This document shows, in pieces, positions 1 to 8,652 of a DNA stretch of 64,000 nt. Source of the DNA: ZC4RG30 sp049841155 (GTDB taxonomy: Bacteria; Pseudomonadota; Gammaproteobacteria; Steroidobacterales; Steroidobacteraceae); assembly GCA_049841155.1 (NCBI GenBank), contig JASGHI010000003.1, forward strand, positions 1,736,001 through 1,800,000, written 5' to 3'. A program made the position numbers and the translations under genes. How positions within the stretch are numbered: the stretch's first letter is position 1; each line of letters starts with the position of its first letter. The notes under the pieces are model-generated. The model did no database searches. It was given only the letters and a program-made list of their open reading frames with translations, and was not told the DNA's origin.

Positions 1-549
1 CCGATGCTCACCTGGCTTTTGTCGCTGGCCTTGCGCATGGAGCGTTTCGATGCCTTGCGTGCCACCGGCCTCCTAATCGGGCTTGCCGGCGGCATTCTTC
101 TGGCGGCTGGCAAGCAGATCGCCGCGCCTTCCGATCTCGCTGCGGTTCTGGCCGCCTGCGCGATCCCGGCCGTTCTGGCCGCAGGCAACGTGTTTCGCAC
201 GCGCTTCTGGCCGAAGGGCGCAAGTCCGCGGGAACTGGCCGACGTCATGTTGATCTGCGGGGGCGCGCTCACCTTGCCGTTTGCCGTCGCCTTCGAGGGT
301 GCCTCCGCCATCACGCGCGTGCTTCAGCCGCCAATGCTGCTCGTCCTTGCAGGAGCGATCATGACCTTCGTGGCGCAGTACGCCGCCTTGTTCCGCCTGC
401 AACAGATTGCCGGCCCCGTCTACATGAGCCAGATAGGTTCGGTCGCTGCCCTTGTGGGTAGTCCGGTTGCAGTCCTTGCTCTCGGCGAACGCCTGCCGGA
501 CGGCTTCGCGACGGGAGACGGCAGGCCCCAATTGTTCGTTCGCTACTAA
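1..549 (+). CDS. DMT/EamA-family membrane transporter, C-terminal part (5' end outside window)
   Basis: The frame is open from base 1, so this is the C-terminal part (182 residues) of an inner-membrane drug/metabolite exporter. Hydrophobic helices are visible, for example around LLIGLAGGILLAAG and LAAVLAACAIPAVLAAG. The EamA-type ending PVYMSQIGSVAALVGSPVAVLALGER is present up to the usual GERLP motif. After that motif a final helix is expected, but the frame gives only a short hydrophilic tail ending in LFVRY. A frame slip near 512-540 is possible, because another frame continues to a stop near 612, but the alignment is not decisive. The substrate cannot be told. Confidence 0.75.
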   Translation, partial: PMLTWLLSLALRMERFDALRATGLLIGLAGGILLAAGKQIAAPSDLAAVLAACAIPAVLAAGNVFRTRFWPKGASPRELADVMLICGGALTLPFAVAFEGASAITRVLQPPMLLVLAGAIMTFVAQYAALFRLQQIAGPVYMSQIGSVAALVGSPVAVLALGERLPDGFATGDGRPQLFVRY

Positions 550-613
550 TACGCCCGTCGCCAATAACCAGCCAAACCATCAACACGACAACTGCAACCC
601 AGTGGAGTGAACC

Positions 614-1162
614 ATGTGGAAATCCGAGACAGGAATAGATATTGACGTCGAGAGCGCGCATGTCTGGACGCTGTTCACCGATGTTGCCGGTTGGCCAAAG
701 TGGAATGCCGGTGTCGAAGCCATCGAGCTGCACGGCGCCTTCGCCGACGGCACCACGTTCCTGATGAAGCCGCCAGGCATGGACGCGCTTCTCAGCACGT
801 TGACCGACGTACACGCAGGCGAAAGTTTCACCGATGTCACCGTCGTGGACGCGACGACCGTACGCGTCTTCCACGGTCTCCAGCCCCTCGGTCGCGGCCG
901 GACGCGCGTGACGTACCGGATCGAGGTCTCCGGTCCCGATGCAGAGGAGGTCGGCCGGATGGCGAGCGCGGACTTTGGCGATGTTCTGAAATCGTTGAAG
1001 CAAATGGCCGAGGATGCCGCATCAGCAACACGCCAGGCATCATCAAAGCGTTCACGGAGGCTCGGATGTCAGAGGATGCCGCGCTGCCTCAGCAGCGCCT
1101 GTTCATCGCCTGATACCCAGCCGAATATCTTCGGTTCGCCATCGAGCTGCTGCACGAAGTAG
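614..1162 (+). CDS. SRPBCC (START/Bet v1-like) ligand-binding protein
   Basis: This 182-residue protein begins MWKSETGIDIDVESAHVW, with the helix-grip start VWTLFTDVAGWPKWNAGVE typical of polyketide-cyclase/SRPBCC proteins. The domain runs to about residue 145 (DFGDVLKSLKQMAEDA). These proteins bind small hydrophobic ligands in the cytoplasm, and the ligand here is unknown. The last 37 residues are basic and Ser/Cys-rich, unlike the family. They overlap the 3' end of the convergent NTF2-like gene by 94 bp, so they look like read-through into antisense sequence, perhaps from a lost stop codon. Confidence 0.7.
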   Translation: MWKSETGIDIDVESAHVWTLFTDVAGWPKWNAGVEAIELHGAFADGTTFLMKPPGMDALLSTLTDVHAGESFTDVTVVDATTVRVFHGLQPLGRGRTRVTYRIEVSGPDAEEVGRMASADFGDVLKSLKQMAEDAASATRQASSKRSRRLGCQRMPRCLSSACSSPDTQPNIFGSPSSCCTK

Positions 1163-1500
1163 TGAACGTCGAAGTCGATGGCAATGTCCGGGCTCATACT
1201 GCGGCCGTAGATTGCCGTCCACGCGACATGCGCAAGGCAGTGATGCTCGTCTATGGGATGGATGCGGACACCGCGCAGGATCATGTCCCGGGTGCCGATC
1301 TGTCGGTAACGCTCGAACCCCTGCAGCATGACCTGCCTGAGTTGTGCATCGTTCTGACCAGCGATGACACCCGCCGGCGAGGCCGCCACGAAGGCCGCCG
1401 CATAGGACGATGCGACTTGCGCCATGTCCGCTTCGCCCTTCAGTCCCTGGCGGAAGAAGTGCTGGTATCGCTCAAAGAACTCATGGATACATTCTTCCAT
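1069..1500 (-). CDS. NTF2-like / SnoaL-fold protein
   Basis: This 143-residue protein has the NTF2-like alpha+beta cone pattern: an N-terminal helix (HEFFERYQHFFRQG), a middle stretch QVMLQGFERYRQIG, and C-terminal strands such as HHCLAHVAWTAIYG and FDVHYFVQQLDGEPKIFGWV. Such proteins act as small-molecule binding or enzymatic pockets, and no activity can be assigned. I chose the ATG at 1500, which has a GGAGG-like site just upstream, over the GTG one codon earlier. The gene is convergent with the SRPBCC gene. Confidence 0.65.
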   Translation of the reverse strand: MEECIHEFFERYQHFFRQGLKGEADMAQVASSYAAAFVAASPAGVIAGQNDAQLRQVMLQGFERYRQIGTRDMILRGVRIHPIDEHHCLAHVAWTAIYGRSMSPDIAIDFDVHYFVQQLDGEPKIFGWVSGDEQALLRQRGIL

Positions 1501-1590
1501 CACTCCTCCACCCGTGAATCAGCGCCGATGATCCATCACAGCCTTGCGCTGTGGGAAGACAAGGCCGCCCCGAGGTAAGCTCCCGCTCCC

Positions 1591-2408
1591 GTGCCCGAAC
1601 TTCCCGAAGTAGAAACCACCTGCCGCGGCGTCGCGCCGCATGTAGCCGGCCGCCTGATCACGCGCCTCACGGTCCACAACCCGCGGCTGCGCTGGCCAGT
1701 GGCGGCGGATCTGCCGGCCTGGGCACGGGGCCAACGCATCGTCGCCGTCAGCCGCCGCGCCAAGTACCTGCTGCTGCAGCTGGACCGCGGCCACCTGATG
1801 CTGCACCTGGGCATGTCCGGCAGCCTGCGCGTGCTGCCGGTAAACACGGCGCGCGAGACGCACGACCACTTCGACCTGGAGATGGATTCGGGGTGGACGC
1901 TGCGCTTCAACGATCCGCGCCGCTTCGGCAGCCTGATGCGCATCGACGGCGATCCGGCCGCGCATCCGCTGCTGCGCAATCTGGCGCCCGAGCCGCTGGA
2001 AAAAGAGTTTGACGGCGCCTATCTGCACCGCGTCACCCGTGGCCGGCGCGTGGCCATCAAGCAGGCGCTGATGAACAGCCATCTGGTGGTGGGCGTGGGC
2101 AACATCTACGCCAGCGAGGCGCTGTTCCGCGCCGGCATCCGGCCCGGCCGGGCCGCGCGCAGCCTCACGGTGGAGGAATGCGCCCGCCTGGCAAAGTGTG
2201 TGCGCGCAGGTGCTCGCCATGGCGATCCGCCACGGCGGCACGACGCTGCGCGACTACGTGAGCGCTGAGGGCAAGCCGGGTTATTTCCGCCGGAAGCTGT
2301 ATGTGTACGAACGCGCCGGACGACCCCTGCCGGCGCTGCGGCACCCCCATCCGCCAGCGCCGCCAGGGCCAGCGCTCGACCTACTACTGCCCCAACTGCC
2401 AGAGCTGA
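1591..2408 (+). pseudogene. mutM: Formamidopyrimidine-DNA glycosylase (Fpg/MutM), reading frame broken twice
   Basis: Fpg removes 8-oxoguanine from DNA. The N-terminus MPELPEVETT has the catalytic Pro2 and Glu3 after Met removal, and Lys lies in SRRAKYLLLQ. The helix-two-turn-helix (NIYASEALFRAGI) follows. Near 2202-2206 the frame moves by one base, continuing with QVLAMAIRHGGTTLRDYVS. Near 2322-2327 it moves again to give the zinc finger CRRCGTP...YYCPNCQS, ending at TGA 2406-2408. Restoring both gives about 271 residues, the normal Fpg length, with every family motif. Both breaks are single extra bases, so they may be sequencing errors. The start codon is GTG. The stop lies 2 bp before the next gene's ATG. 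Confidence 0.88.
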
Positions 2409-2410
2409 TC

Positions 2411-3103
2411 ATGCGCACCCGCCTGCTGCGTCATTTCCAGACCATCGACCCCGTAATGGTCAATCTGGTAGCCAATACGAAACAGTATGACCTCAGTCCG
2501 GCGCGGATCCGCCGCAGACAGGGGCAGCGGACGGTATTCGAGGTGCTGGCGCGGTCGATCGCGAGCCAGCAGCTGTCGGGCCTCGTGGCGCGGCGGATCC
2601 TGCAGCGGCTGGTCGATGCGCATGGGGGCAGCTTTCCGACCCCGGAGCAGATCACCGCGGCGACGCCGCAGATGCTGCGGGCAACCGGCTTCTCGTTCGC
2701 CAAGATCGCGGCCCTGAAGGACCTGGCCGCCCACAGCCTCGACGGGCGGCTGCCCGCCGATGCCGCGCTCGCGGAGCTGGAGGACGAGGCCATCATCGAG
2801 TGCTGCACGGCCGTGCGCGGCATCGGCCGCTGGACGGTGCAGATGCTGCTGATGTTCCATTTCGGCCGGCCCGATGTGCTGCCGGTGGATGACTACGGCG
2901 TGCGCAATGGCTTCCGCGTTGCCTACGGCCTCAAGGGTCTGCCGCAGCCGCGCGCGCTGGCCGGCTTCGGCGAGCGCTGGCAGCCCTACCGTTCCGCGGC
3001 GGCCTGGCATCTGTGGCGCGCGGTGGAGATGCACCAGCAGGGCGTGCTGCCGCCGCGGGCCGGGCGCGCGCCGCGCGTGGCCATCGTGAAGCCGAAACCA
3101 TGA
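2411..3103 (+). CDS. DNA-3-methyladenine glycosylase II (AlkA/HhH-GPD family)
   Basis: This 230-residue base-excision repair enzyme would remove alkylated purines. It shows the HhH-GPD pattern: a substrate helix region with ASQQLSGLVARRI, the hairpin VRGIGRWTVQMLL, and the Gly/Pro-Asp loop LPVDDYGVRNGF, in which the second Asp of VDD is the expected catalytic residue. It lacks the long N-terminal AlkA domain, so it belongs to the short glycosylase-2 type. The chosen ATG at 2411 follows the mutM stop by two bases, so the two repair genes are probably translated as a pair. Confidence 0.87.
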   Translation: MRTRLLRHFQTIDPVMVNLVANTKQYDLSPARIRRRQGQRTVFEVLARSIASQQLSGLVARRILQRLVDAHGGSFPTPEQITAATPQMLRATGFSFAKIAALKDLAAHSLDGRLPADAALAELEDEAIIECCTAVRGIGRWTVQMLLMFHFGRPDVLPVDDYGVRNGFRVAYGLKGLPQPRALAGFGERWQPYRSAAAWHLWRAVEMHQQGVLPPRAGRAPRVAIVKPKP

Positions 3104-3125
3104 TGCCCGGCGGCTGACCGGGCCT

Positions 3126-4869
3126 TCAGTAGATTCCCGCCGTGCCCACTCCGCGCGGATCCGAGGCCGCGTCCACCTTGCCGGTGGCCGCGTCGTAGGT
3201 GATCACCTGCAGGTTGCCCCAGCTGTCGCGGGCGCGCAGCTCGTGGCCACGCTGCTTCAGCGCCGCAACTTCGTCGTCCGTCAGCGCGGCTTTCTCGTAG
3301 CTCAGCACATCAGGCTCGTACTGATGGTGGATGCGCGGCGCCGCGACGATCTCGCCGGCGCTGTGGCCATCGAGCCAGTCCAGCGTCGCCAGCAGCACCA
3401 TGCCGGTGATGAGGCTGCCGCCCGGGCTGCCGACGATCATGTAGCCGCGCGCACCTTCGACGAAGGTCGGCGTGATGGAAGAGAGCATGCGCTTGCCCGG
3501 CGCGATGGCATTGGCGGCTGGCGCCGATGAGCCCGTAGATGTTGGGCACGCCGGGCTTCATCGAGAAATCATCCATCTCGTTGTTCAGCAGCAGGCCGGT
3601 GCCATCGACCATGAGGCCCGAGCCGAAGCCGGCATTGAGCGTGATGGTGCCGGCCACGCGGTTGCCCGCCGCATCGAGCACCGAGAAATGCGTGGTGTTC
3701 GTGCCGGCCGCCGCCGCTTCAGGCACGGATTCCAGCGAACTGCTGGGCGTGGCGTGGTCGAAGCGGATCGAAGTGCGCAGCCCCGCGGCATAGTCCGGAT
3801 CGGTGAGCCGCTGCACGGGCACATCGGTGAAGGCCGGATCGCCCAGGTACAGCGCGCGGTCGCGGTGCATGCGGCGCATGGCCTCGATGATGAGGTGCTT
3901 GCGCGTCACCGCATCGACCTTCTCAAGGTCATAGCCGGAGAGCACATTGAGCGCCTCGACCAGTGCAATGCCGCCGGCGCTCGGCGGCGGCACGGAGATC
4001 ACCGTCGCGCCGCGGTAGTGCCCGACGATGGGCTCGCGCTCGATGGCCTGGTAGCCCGCAAGGTCTTCCAGCGTCCACAGGCCGCCCATCTTCTGCACTC
4101 CCGCCACCAGTTCGTGCGCGAGACGGCCCTTGTAGAAATCGTCCATGCCCTGCTGCGCCAGCCGCTCCAGCGTGCGCGCCAGCTGCGGCTGCTTCACACG
4201 CGTGCCCACCGGCGCCGCCTCGCCATTGCGCAGCCAGATGGCGGTGGCCTGCTTCGACTTCGCAAGCTGCGCGCGCTTGAACGACACGCCCGCGGCCAGG
4301 CGCGGATACATCTCGAAGCCCTCGCGCGCCAGACGGATGGCCGGCGCCAGTGTCTCGCGCAGCGAGAGCTTGCCGTAGCGCGACTGCAGCAGCGCCAGGC
4401 CCGCAGGCTCGCCGGGAATGCCCGCGGCCAGCGCCGTATTGGTCGACATGCCGCGCACCGGATTGCCTTGCGCGTCGAGGAACATGTCGCGCGTGGCCGC
4501 ACCCGGCGCCACCTCGCGCGCATCGATGACGACATTGCGGCCATCCGCGGCGCGGTGCAGCAGATACATGCCGCCGCCGAGGAAGCCCGATCCGCTGGGC
4601 TCCACCACCATCAGCGCCGCGCTCACGGCCACTGCGGCATCGAAGGCATTGCCGCCCGCGCGCAGCACTTCATGGCCGGCAGCCGTGGCGAGCGGATGCG
4701 CGCTCGCGATGGCGGCCATGCCCGGCGCGCGCTCGGCGGCCGGCACCGCCACGGACAGCGCCAGCAACAGCACGCAGGAGAGCAGCCCCTGCAGGCCCGG
4801 GACGCGTGACTTTCCGCGCCGCGCTGCAGGTGGCGCGCCGGCGCTGCGCATCATCGGCGGGCGGCTCAT
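3126..4869 (-). pseudogene. ggt: Gamma-glutamyltransferase (glutathione hydrolase), one frame break
   Basis: This is a periplasmic enzyme that cleaves or transfers the gamma-glutamyl group of glutathione. A signal peptide (LLSCVLLLALSVAVPAA) leads the large subunit, and DAREVAPG supplies the Arg that binds substrate. The autoprocessing nucleophile is the first Thr of TTHFSV (about residue 392), followed by LNNEMDDFS. At about 3516-3522 one extra base breaks the frame after NIYGLIGAS. The remainder (MLSSITPTFVEGARGYM, VGSPGGSLI) is in the next frame and ends at 3126. The corrected length is about 580 residues, normal for the family. Its ATG overlaps the coaD stop by 4 bp. Confidence 0.9.
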
Positions 4870-5351
4870 GACACCAGCTTCCTGCCGCGCAGCGCCGCGG
4901 CAACCGGGGGCGCGACGAACTCGGAGGTGTCGCCGCCGTACAGTGCAATCTCGCGGATCAGCGTCGAGGAAATGAACGTGAACTGTTCCTGCGGCGTGAG
5001 GAACACCGTTTCGATGTCGCGGCCGATGTGCCGGGTCATGTTGGCGAGCTGGAATTCGAATTCGAAATCCGACACCGCGCGCAGCCCGCGCAGCACGAAG
5101 CGCAGACCCAGCTTGTGCGCGAAATCCACCGTGAGGCCGGTGTAGCCCGCGACTTCGACATTGGGGATGCCCGAGAGCACCTGGCTCGCCAGCGCCACGC
5201 GCTCATCCAGCGTGAACATGGGCGTCTTGCCGGGATTGGCCGCGATCGCGACCACCACCTTGTCGAACATGCCTGCAGCGCGGCGCACCAGATCATGGTG
5301 GCCGTTGGTGATGGGATCGAACGTCCCCGGATAGATCACTCCCCGATTCAT
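4866..5351 (-). CDS. coaD: Phosphopantetheine adenylyltransferase
   Basis: CoaD transfers AMP to 4'-phosphopantetheine, the penultimate step of coenzyme A synthesis. The 161-residue protein matches the usual length. It has the nucleotidyltransferase start YPGTFDPITNGH (the T/HxGH-type motif) and the C-terminal ISSTLIRE motif. It is followed by ggt with a 4-bp ATGA overlap and preceded by rsmD, whose 3' end runs 59 bp into it. The rsmD-coaD neighbourhood is conserved in many proteobacteria. Confidence 0.97.
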   Translation of the reverse strand: MNRGVIYPGTFDPITNGHHDLVRRAAGMFDKVVVAIAANPGKTPMFTLDERVALASQVLSGIPNVEVAGYTGLTVDFAHKLGLRFVLRGLRAVSDFEFEFQLANMTRHIGRDIETVFLTPQEQFTFISSTLIREIALYGGDTSEFVAPPVAAALRGRKLVS

Positions 5352-5901
5352 GCAGCAGATGATACCCGACCTCGCCCGCCGTCCCGCTGCGGTGCAGCCT
5401 CCAGCCCGCCGGCAGGGGCGGCAGCGGCGTGCCGCGCGCGGCCTCCACGTAACAGAAACCCCGCGGCGAGAGCTGCCCGGAAGCCGCCAGATGCGTCATC
5501 ACCGGGGCCAGCAGGCCGGCCGCAAAGGGAGGATCGACGAAGATCAGGTCCCAGGGGCCGCCTTCGCGCCGCAGGAAGTCCAGCGCCTCGGCGGTCTCCA
5601 CGCGGACCGCGGCAAGACCGAGATCCGCCGCCGTCGCGCGCAGCTGGCGGCCTACCGTGGGGCTGGCGTCCACCAGCGTGGCATCCTGGGCACCCCGCGA
5701 CAGTGCCTCGAACCCCAGCGCCCCGCTGCCGGCAAAAAGGTCGAGCACCCGCATCCCGCCGATGTACGGCGCCAGCCAGTTGAACAGCGTCTCGCGCACG
5801 CGGTCCGGCGTTGGGCGCAGCCCGGCCGCGTCCGGGAAGCGCAGCCGCCGGCCGCGCAGGCTGCCGCCGACGATGCGCAGCTGTCGGACTCCCTGCTTCA
5901 T
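5293..5901 (-). CDS. rsmD: 16S rRNA (guanine(966)-N2)-methyltransferase
   Basis: RsmD methylates G966 of 16S rRNA using S-adenosylmethionine. The motifs are in order: RIVGGSLRGRRL near the N-terminus, RPTPDRVRETLFNWL, the SAM loop VLDLFAGSGALGFEALSRG, and the catalytic FVDPPF. The protein is 202 residues. Homologues usually end close to GYHLL, so the last 19 residues, which lie inside coaD, look like an extension past a lost stop. The gene is divergent from ftsY. Confidence 0.95.
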   Translation of the reverse strand: MKQGVRQLRIVGGSLRGRRLRFPDAAGLRPTPDRVRETLFNWLAPYIGGMRVLDLFAGSGALGFEALSRGAQDATLVDASPTVGRQLRATAADLGLAAVRVETAEALDFLRREGGPWDLIFVDPPFAAGLLAPVMTHLAASGQLSPRGFCYVEAARGTPLPPLPAGWRLHRSGTAGEVGYHLLHESGSDLSGDVRSHHQRPP

Positions 5902-5969
5902 TGCACAAGCCTATCGGCTGCCGGGGCGATTACAATGTGCGGCTCCCTTTTGCCACTCAAGGTCGCGCC

Positions 5970-6929
5970 TTGGCCGACGCTCAGGACAAACCCGGCTTCT
6001 TCGGCAGGCTGCGCGAGCGGCTGGCGCGCAGCGCGAGCCGCCTAACCGATGGTCTTGCGGGATTGTTCAGCGGCCGCCGCATCGACGCCGAGCTGCTCGA
6101 GGAGCTGGAAACGCGGCTGCTCGCCGCTGACGTGGGCATCGACGCCACGACGCAGATCCTCGACGGCCTGCGCAGCCGCGTGGCGCGGCGGGAACTGGCC
6201 GACGGCGCGGCGCTGCTGGGTGCGCTGCGCGCCAGCCTGATCGAAATCCTCGCCCCCTGCCAGAAACCTCTGGCCATCGACCGCAGCCACAAGCCCTTCG
6301 TGATCATGGTGGTGGGCGTCAACGGCTCCGGCAAGACCACCTCCATCGGCAAGCTCGCCACACGCCTTGCCGCCGGCGGCAGCAAGGTGATGCTGGCCGC
6401 CGGCGACACCTTCCGCGCCGCCGCGGCCGAGCAGCTCGACATCTGGGCCGAGCGCAGCGGCGCCACGCTGCTGCAGCAGACCAATGGATCGGATCCGGGC
6501 GCCGTGGTCTTCGACGCCATGCAGACCGCGGCAAGCCGCGGCTACGACGTGCTCATCGCCGACACGGCCGGCCGCCTGCACAGCCAGTCGCACCTGATGG
6601 AGGAGCTCAAGAAGGTGCGCCGCGTGATCCAGCGCTGCGACGCCAGCGCGCCGCATGAAGTGCTGCTAGTGCTGGACGCCAACCAGGGCCAGAACGCGCT
6701 CACGCAGGCGGTGGAATTCCACGCCGCGGTGGGCGTCACCGGCCTGGTGCTCACCAAGCTCGACGGCACGGCGCGCGGCGGCATCGTGGTGGCCATCGCA
6801 CGCAAGCTCGGCCTGCCCATCCGCTTCATCGGCATCGGCGAGCAGGCCGCGGACTTCGGCGAATTCGACGCCGCGGCCTTCACCGATGCACTCCTCGGCG
6901 CAGCCGGCAGTGTAAAGTCGGCCCCATGA
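5970..6929 (+). CDS. ftsY: Signal recognition particle receptor FtsY
   Basis: FtsY is the SRP receptor GTPase that docks ribosome-nascent-chain complexes at the inner membrane. The NG domain is complete: helical N domain, P-loop GVNGSGKTTSIGKLA, DTFRAAAAEQL, DTAGR, TKLDG and the closing GIGEQAADF. I chose the TTG at 5970 (LADAQDKPGFFGRL) because AAGG sits 7-11 bases upstream; a GTG at 5937 is the alternative. The TTG start gives 319 residues and no long acidic A domain. A TACAAT -10-like hexamer lies at 5931-5936. Its stop overlaps ftsE. Confidence 0.96.
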   Translation: MADAQDKPGFFGRLRERLARSASRLTDGLAGLFSGRRIDAELLEELETRLLAADVGIDATTQILDGLRSRVARRELADGAALLGALRASLIEILAPCQKPLAIDRSHKPFVIMVVGVNGSGKTTSIGKLATRLAAGGSKVMLAAGDTFRAAAAEQLDIWAERSGATLLQQTNGSDPGAVVFDAMQTAASRGYDVLIADTAGRLHSQSHLMEELKKVRRVIQRCDASAPHEVLLVLDANQGQNALTQAVEFHAAVGVTGLVLTKLDGTARGGIVVAIARKLGLPIRFIGIGEQAADFGEFDAAAFTDALLGAAGSVKSAP

Positions 6930-7621
6930 TCCGTTTCGACCGCGCGACCAAGCGCTATCCGAATGGCCGCGAGGCGCTGGGCGCCGCAAGCTTCGAAATC
7001 GCCGCCGGCGAAATGGTGTTCCTGACAGGCCGCTCCGGCGCCGGCAAGAGCACCATCCTCAAGCTCATTGCGCTGCTGGAACGGCCCACGCGCGGTCTGG
7101 TGCTGGTCAACGGCCACAACACCAGCTCGCTGCCGGCGCGCAAGATCCCGGCCTTCCGCCGCGAGATCGGCGTGGTATTCCAGGATCACCGCCTGCTACC
7201 CGAACGCAGCCTGTTCGACAATGTCGCGCTGCCGCTGTACGCCGCGCATGCGCCGCTGCGCGAGATCGACCGCCGCGCGCGCGCCGCGCTGGACCAGGTG
7301 GGCCTGCTCGACCGCGCCGCGTCGCTGCCGCTGGAGCTGTCGGTGGGCGAGCAGCAGCGGGTGGGCATCGCGCGCGCCGTGGTCAGCAAGCCGAAGCTCA
7401 TCATCGCCGACGAACCCACGGGCAATCTCGACCCGGCGCTGTCGCTGGAAATCATGGACCTGTTCCGGCGCTTCAATGATGTCGGCGTCACCGTCGTCGT
7501 CGCCACGCACGACCTGGACATCGTGCAGGCCTCGGGCCTGCGCGAAATCGTGGTCGCCAATGGCCGCGTGCAGGATCCCGGCGCCGAACCCGAGCTGCCG
7601 CACATCGAGGTTGAGCGATGA
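6926..7621 (+). CDS. ftsE: Cell division ATP-binding protein FtsE
   Basis: FtsE is the cytoplasmic ATPase of the FtsEX complex, which controls septal peptidoglycan hydrolases. The 231-residue protein has Walker A GRSGAGKST, Q-loop VVFQDHRLL, signature LSVGEQQRVGIARA and Walker B LIIADEPTGNLDP followed by ATHD. The signature has Val where many ABC proteins have Gly; this position is known to vary in FtsE. It overlaps ftsY and ftsX by 4 bp each, so the three are one translational unit. Confidence 0.97.
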   Translation: MIRFDRATKRYPNGREALGAASFEIAAGEMVFLTGRSGAGKSTILKLIALLERPTRGLVLVNGHNTSSLPARKIPAFRREIGVVFQDHRLLPERSLFDNVALPLYAAHAPLREIDRRARAALDQVGLLDRAASLPLELSVGEQQRVGIARAVVSKPKLIIADEPTGNLDPALSLEIMDLFRRFNDVGVTVVVATHDLDIVQASGLREIVVANGRVQDPGAEPELPHIEVER

Positions 7622-8535
7622 CCGGCTGGCTCACGCGCCACCTGCAGGCCATGCTGTTCGCGGCCGGCCGCCTTGCACGCACGCCGCTCGCCACGGGCTT
7701 CACGGTGCTGGTCATCGCCATCGCGCTCACCCTGCCCACGGCGCTGGGCCTCATCATCACCAGCGTACGCACGGCCACCGGCGATTTCGCCAGCGCCGTG
7801 GACATGACCGTGTACTTCAAGCAGGGCGTCACGCTCGAAAAGGCGCAGCAGCTGGCCAAGAACGCGCGCGCGCGCAGCGGCGTGGACCGCGTCACGCTGG
7901 TCAGCGCCGACGAGGCGCTGAAATCCTTCCGCGAGCAGAGCGGTTTCGGCGCCGCGCTCGACGTGCTGGGCGAGAATCCGCTGCCGCATGCGCTGGACAT
8001 CCGCCCCGACGCCGACTCTGCCAGTCCGCAGCAGATGGAGTCCCTGCGCCGTTATCTCGCCGCGTGGCCCGAAGTGGAGATGGTGCAGGTGGACAGCGAG
8101 TGGGTGGTGCGCCTCAATGCCATCCTCGATCTGCTGCGCCGCCTGGTCACCGGCACGGCGGTGCTGCTGGGCGTGGGGGTGCTGGCCGTCATCGGCAACA
8201 CCATCCGTCTGGAGATCTACAATCGCCGCGCCGAGATCGAGGTCACCAAGCTGGTCGGCGGCAGCAATGCCTTCGTGCGCCGCCCCTTCCTGTACACCGG
8301 CCTTTTTTACGGCCTGCTCGGCGCAGGGCTTGCGACCCTGCTGCTGGTCGTCGCGCTGCAGCTGCTCGCCGGCCCGGTGGGCCGCCTGGCCGCGAGCTAC
8401 GGCAGCAGCTTCCACCTGCTGAATCCCGGCTGGCGCGAGGTGGGGAGCCTGCTGGGCATCGGCGCCGTCCTCGGCATGGCCGGCGCGTGGATGGCTGCCA
8501 GCCGCCACCTGGCCCGCATAGAACCCCGGGCCTGA
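7618..8535 (+). CDS. ftsX: Cell division protein FtsX (permease-like)
   Basis: FtsX is the inner-membrane partner of FtsE. This 305-residue protein has a first transmembrane helix at about residues 22-45 (FTVLVIAIALTLPTALGLI), a periplasmic domain containing VTLVSADEALKSFREQSGF, and three C-terminal helices (TGTAVLLGVGVLAVIG, FYGLLGAGLATLLLVVALQ, VGSLLGIGAVLGMAGAW). The motif EIEVTKLVGGSNAFVRRPF is typical of the family. It starts with an ATGA overlap on ftsE. Confidence 0.96.
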   Translation: MTGWLTRHLQAMLFAAGRLARTPLATGFTVLVIAIALTLPTALGLIITSVRTATGDFASAVDMTVYFKQGVTLEKAQQLAKNARARSGVDRVTLVSADEALKSFREQSGFGAALDVLGENPLPHALDIRPDADSASPQQMESLRRYLAAWPEVEMVQVDSEWVVRLNAILDLLRRLVTGTAVLLGVGVLAVIGNTIRLEIYNRRAEIEVTKLVGGSNAFVRRPFLYTGLFYGLLGAGLATLLLVVALQLLAGPVGRLAASYGSSFHLLNPGWREVGSLLGIGAVLGMAGAWMAASRHLARIEPRA

Positions 8536-8594
8536 TGCATCTTGCTGAATCACAAGAGTAAATATTCGGTTTCTGGAGCGAACTTCCGCCGGCT

Positions 8595-8621
8595 TTAGCA
8601 CTCGAATAACAAGAGTGCTAA
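8595..8621 (+). promoter_or_regulatory. CIRCE operator (predicted HrcA site) upstream of rpoH
   Basis: The sequence contains TTAGCACTC, nine spacer bases, then GAGTGCTAA. Both 9-bp arms match the CIRCE consensus exactly and are perfect inverted repeats. CIRCE is the binding site of the heat-shock repressor HrcA, known mainly upstream of groESL and dnaK operons. It lies 32-58 bp before the rpoH start, downstream of an AT-rich stretch (8540-8566) that could hold the promoter. The inference is that HrcA represses rpoH. Confidence 0.93.
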
Positions 8622-8652
8622 CATCCCTTGGAACCCCTCAGGGAGGTGGAAT

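Noticed and set aside
2198..2335. Programmed ribosomal frameshifting in mutM
   Set aside because: Two separate shifts with no slippery heptamer or stimulatory structure make recoding unlikely. Sequence error or decay is simpler.
3472..4809. A 445-codon plus-strand frame opposite ggt
   Set aside because: It is an antisense shadow with no recognisable domain, while the minus strand has a full set of GGT motifs.
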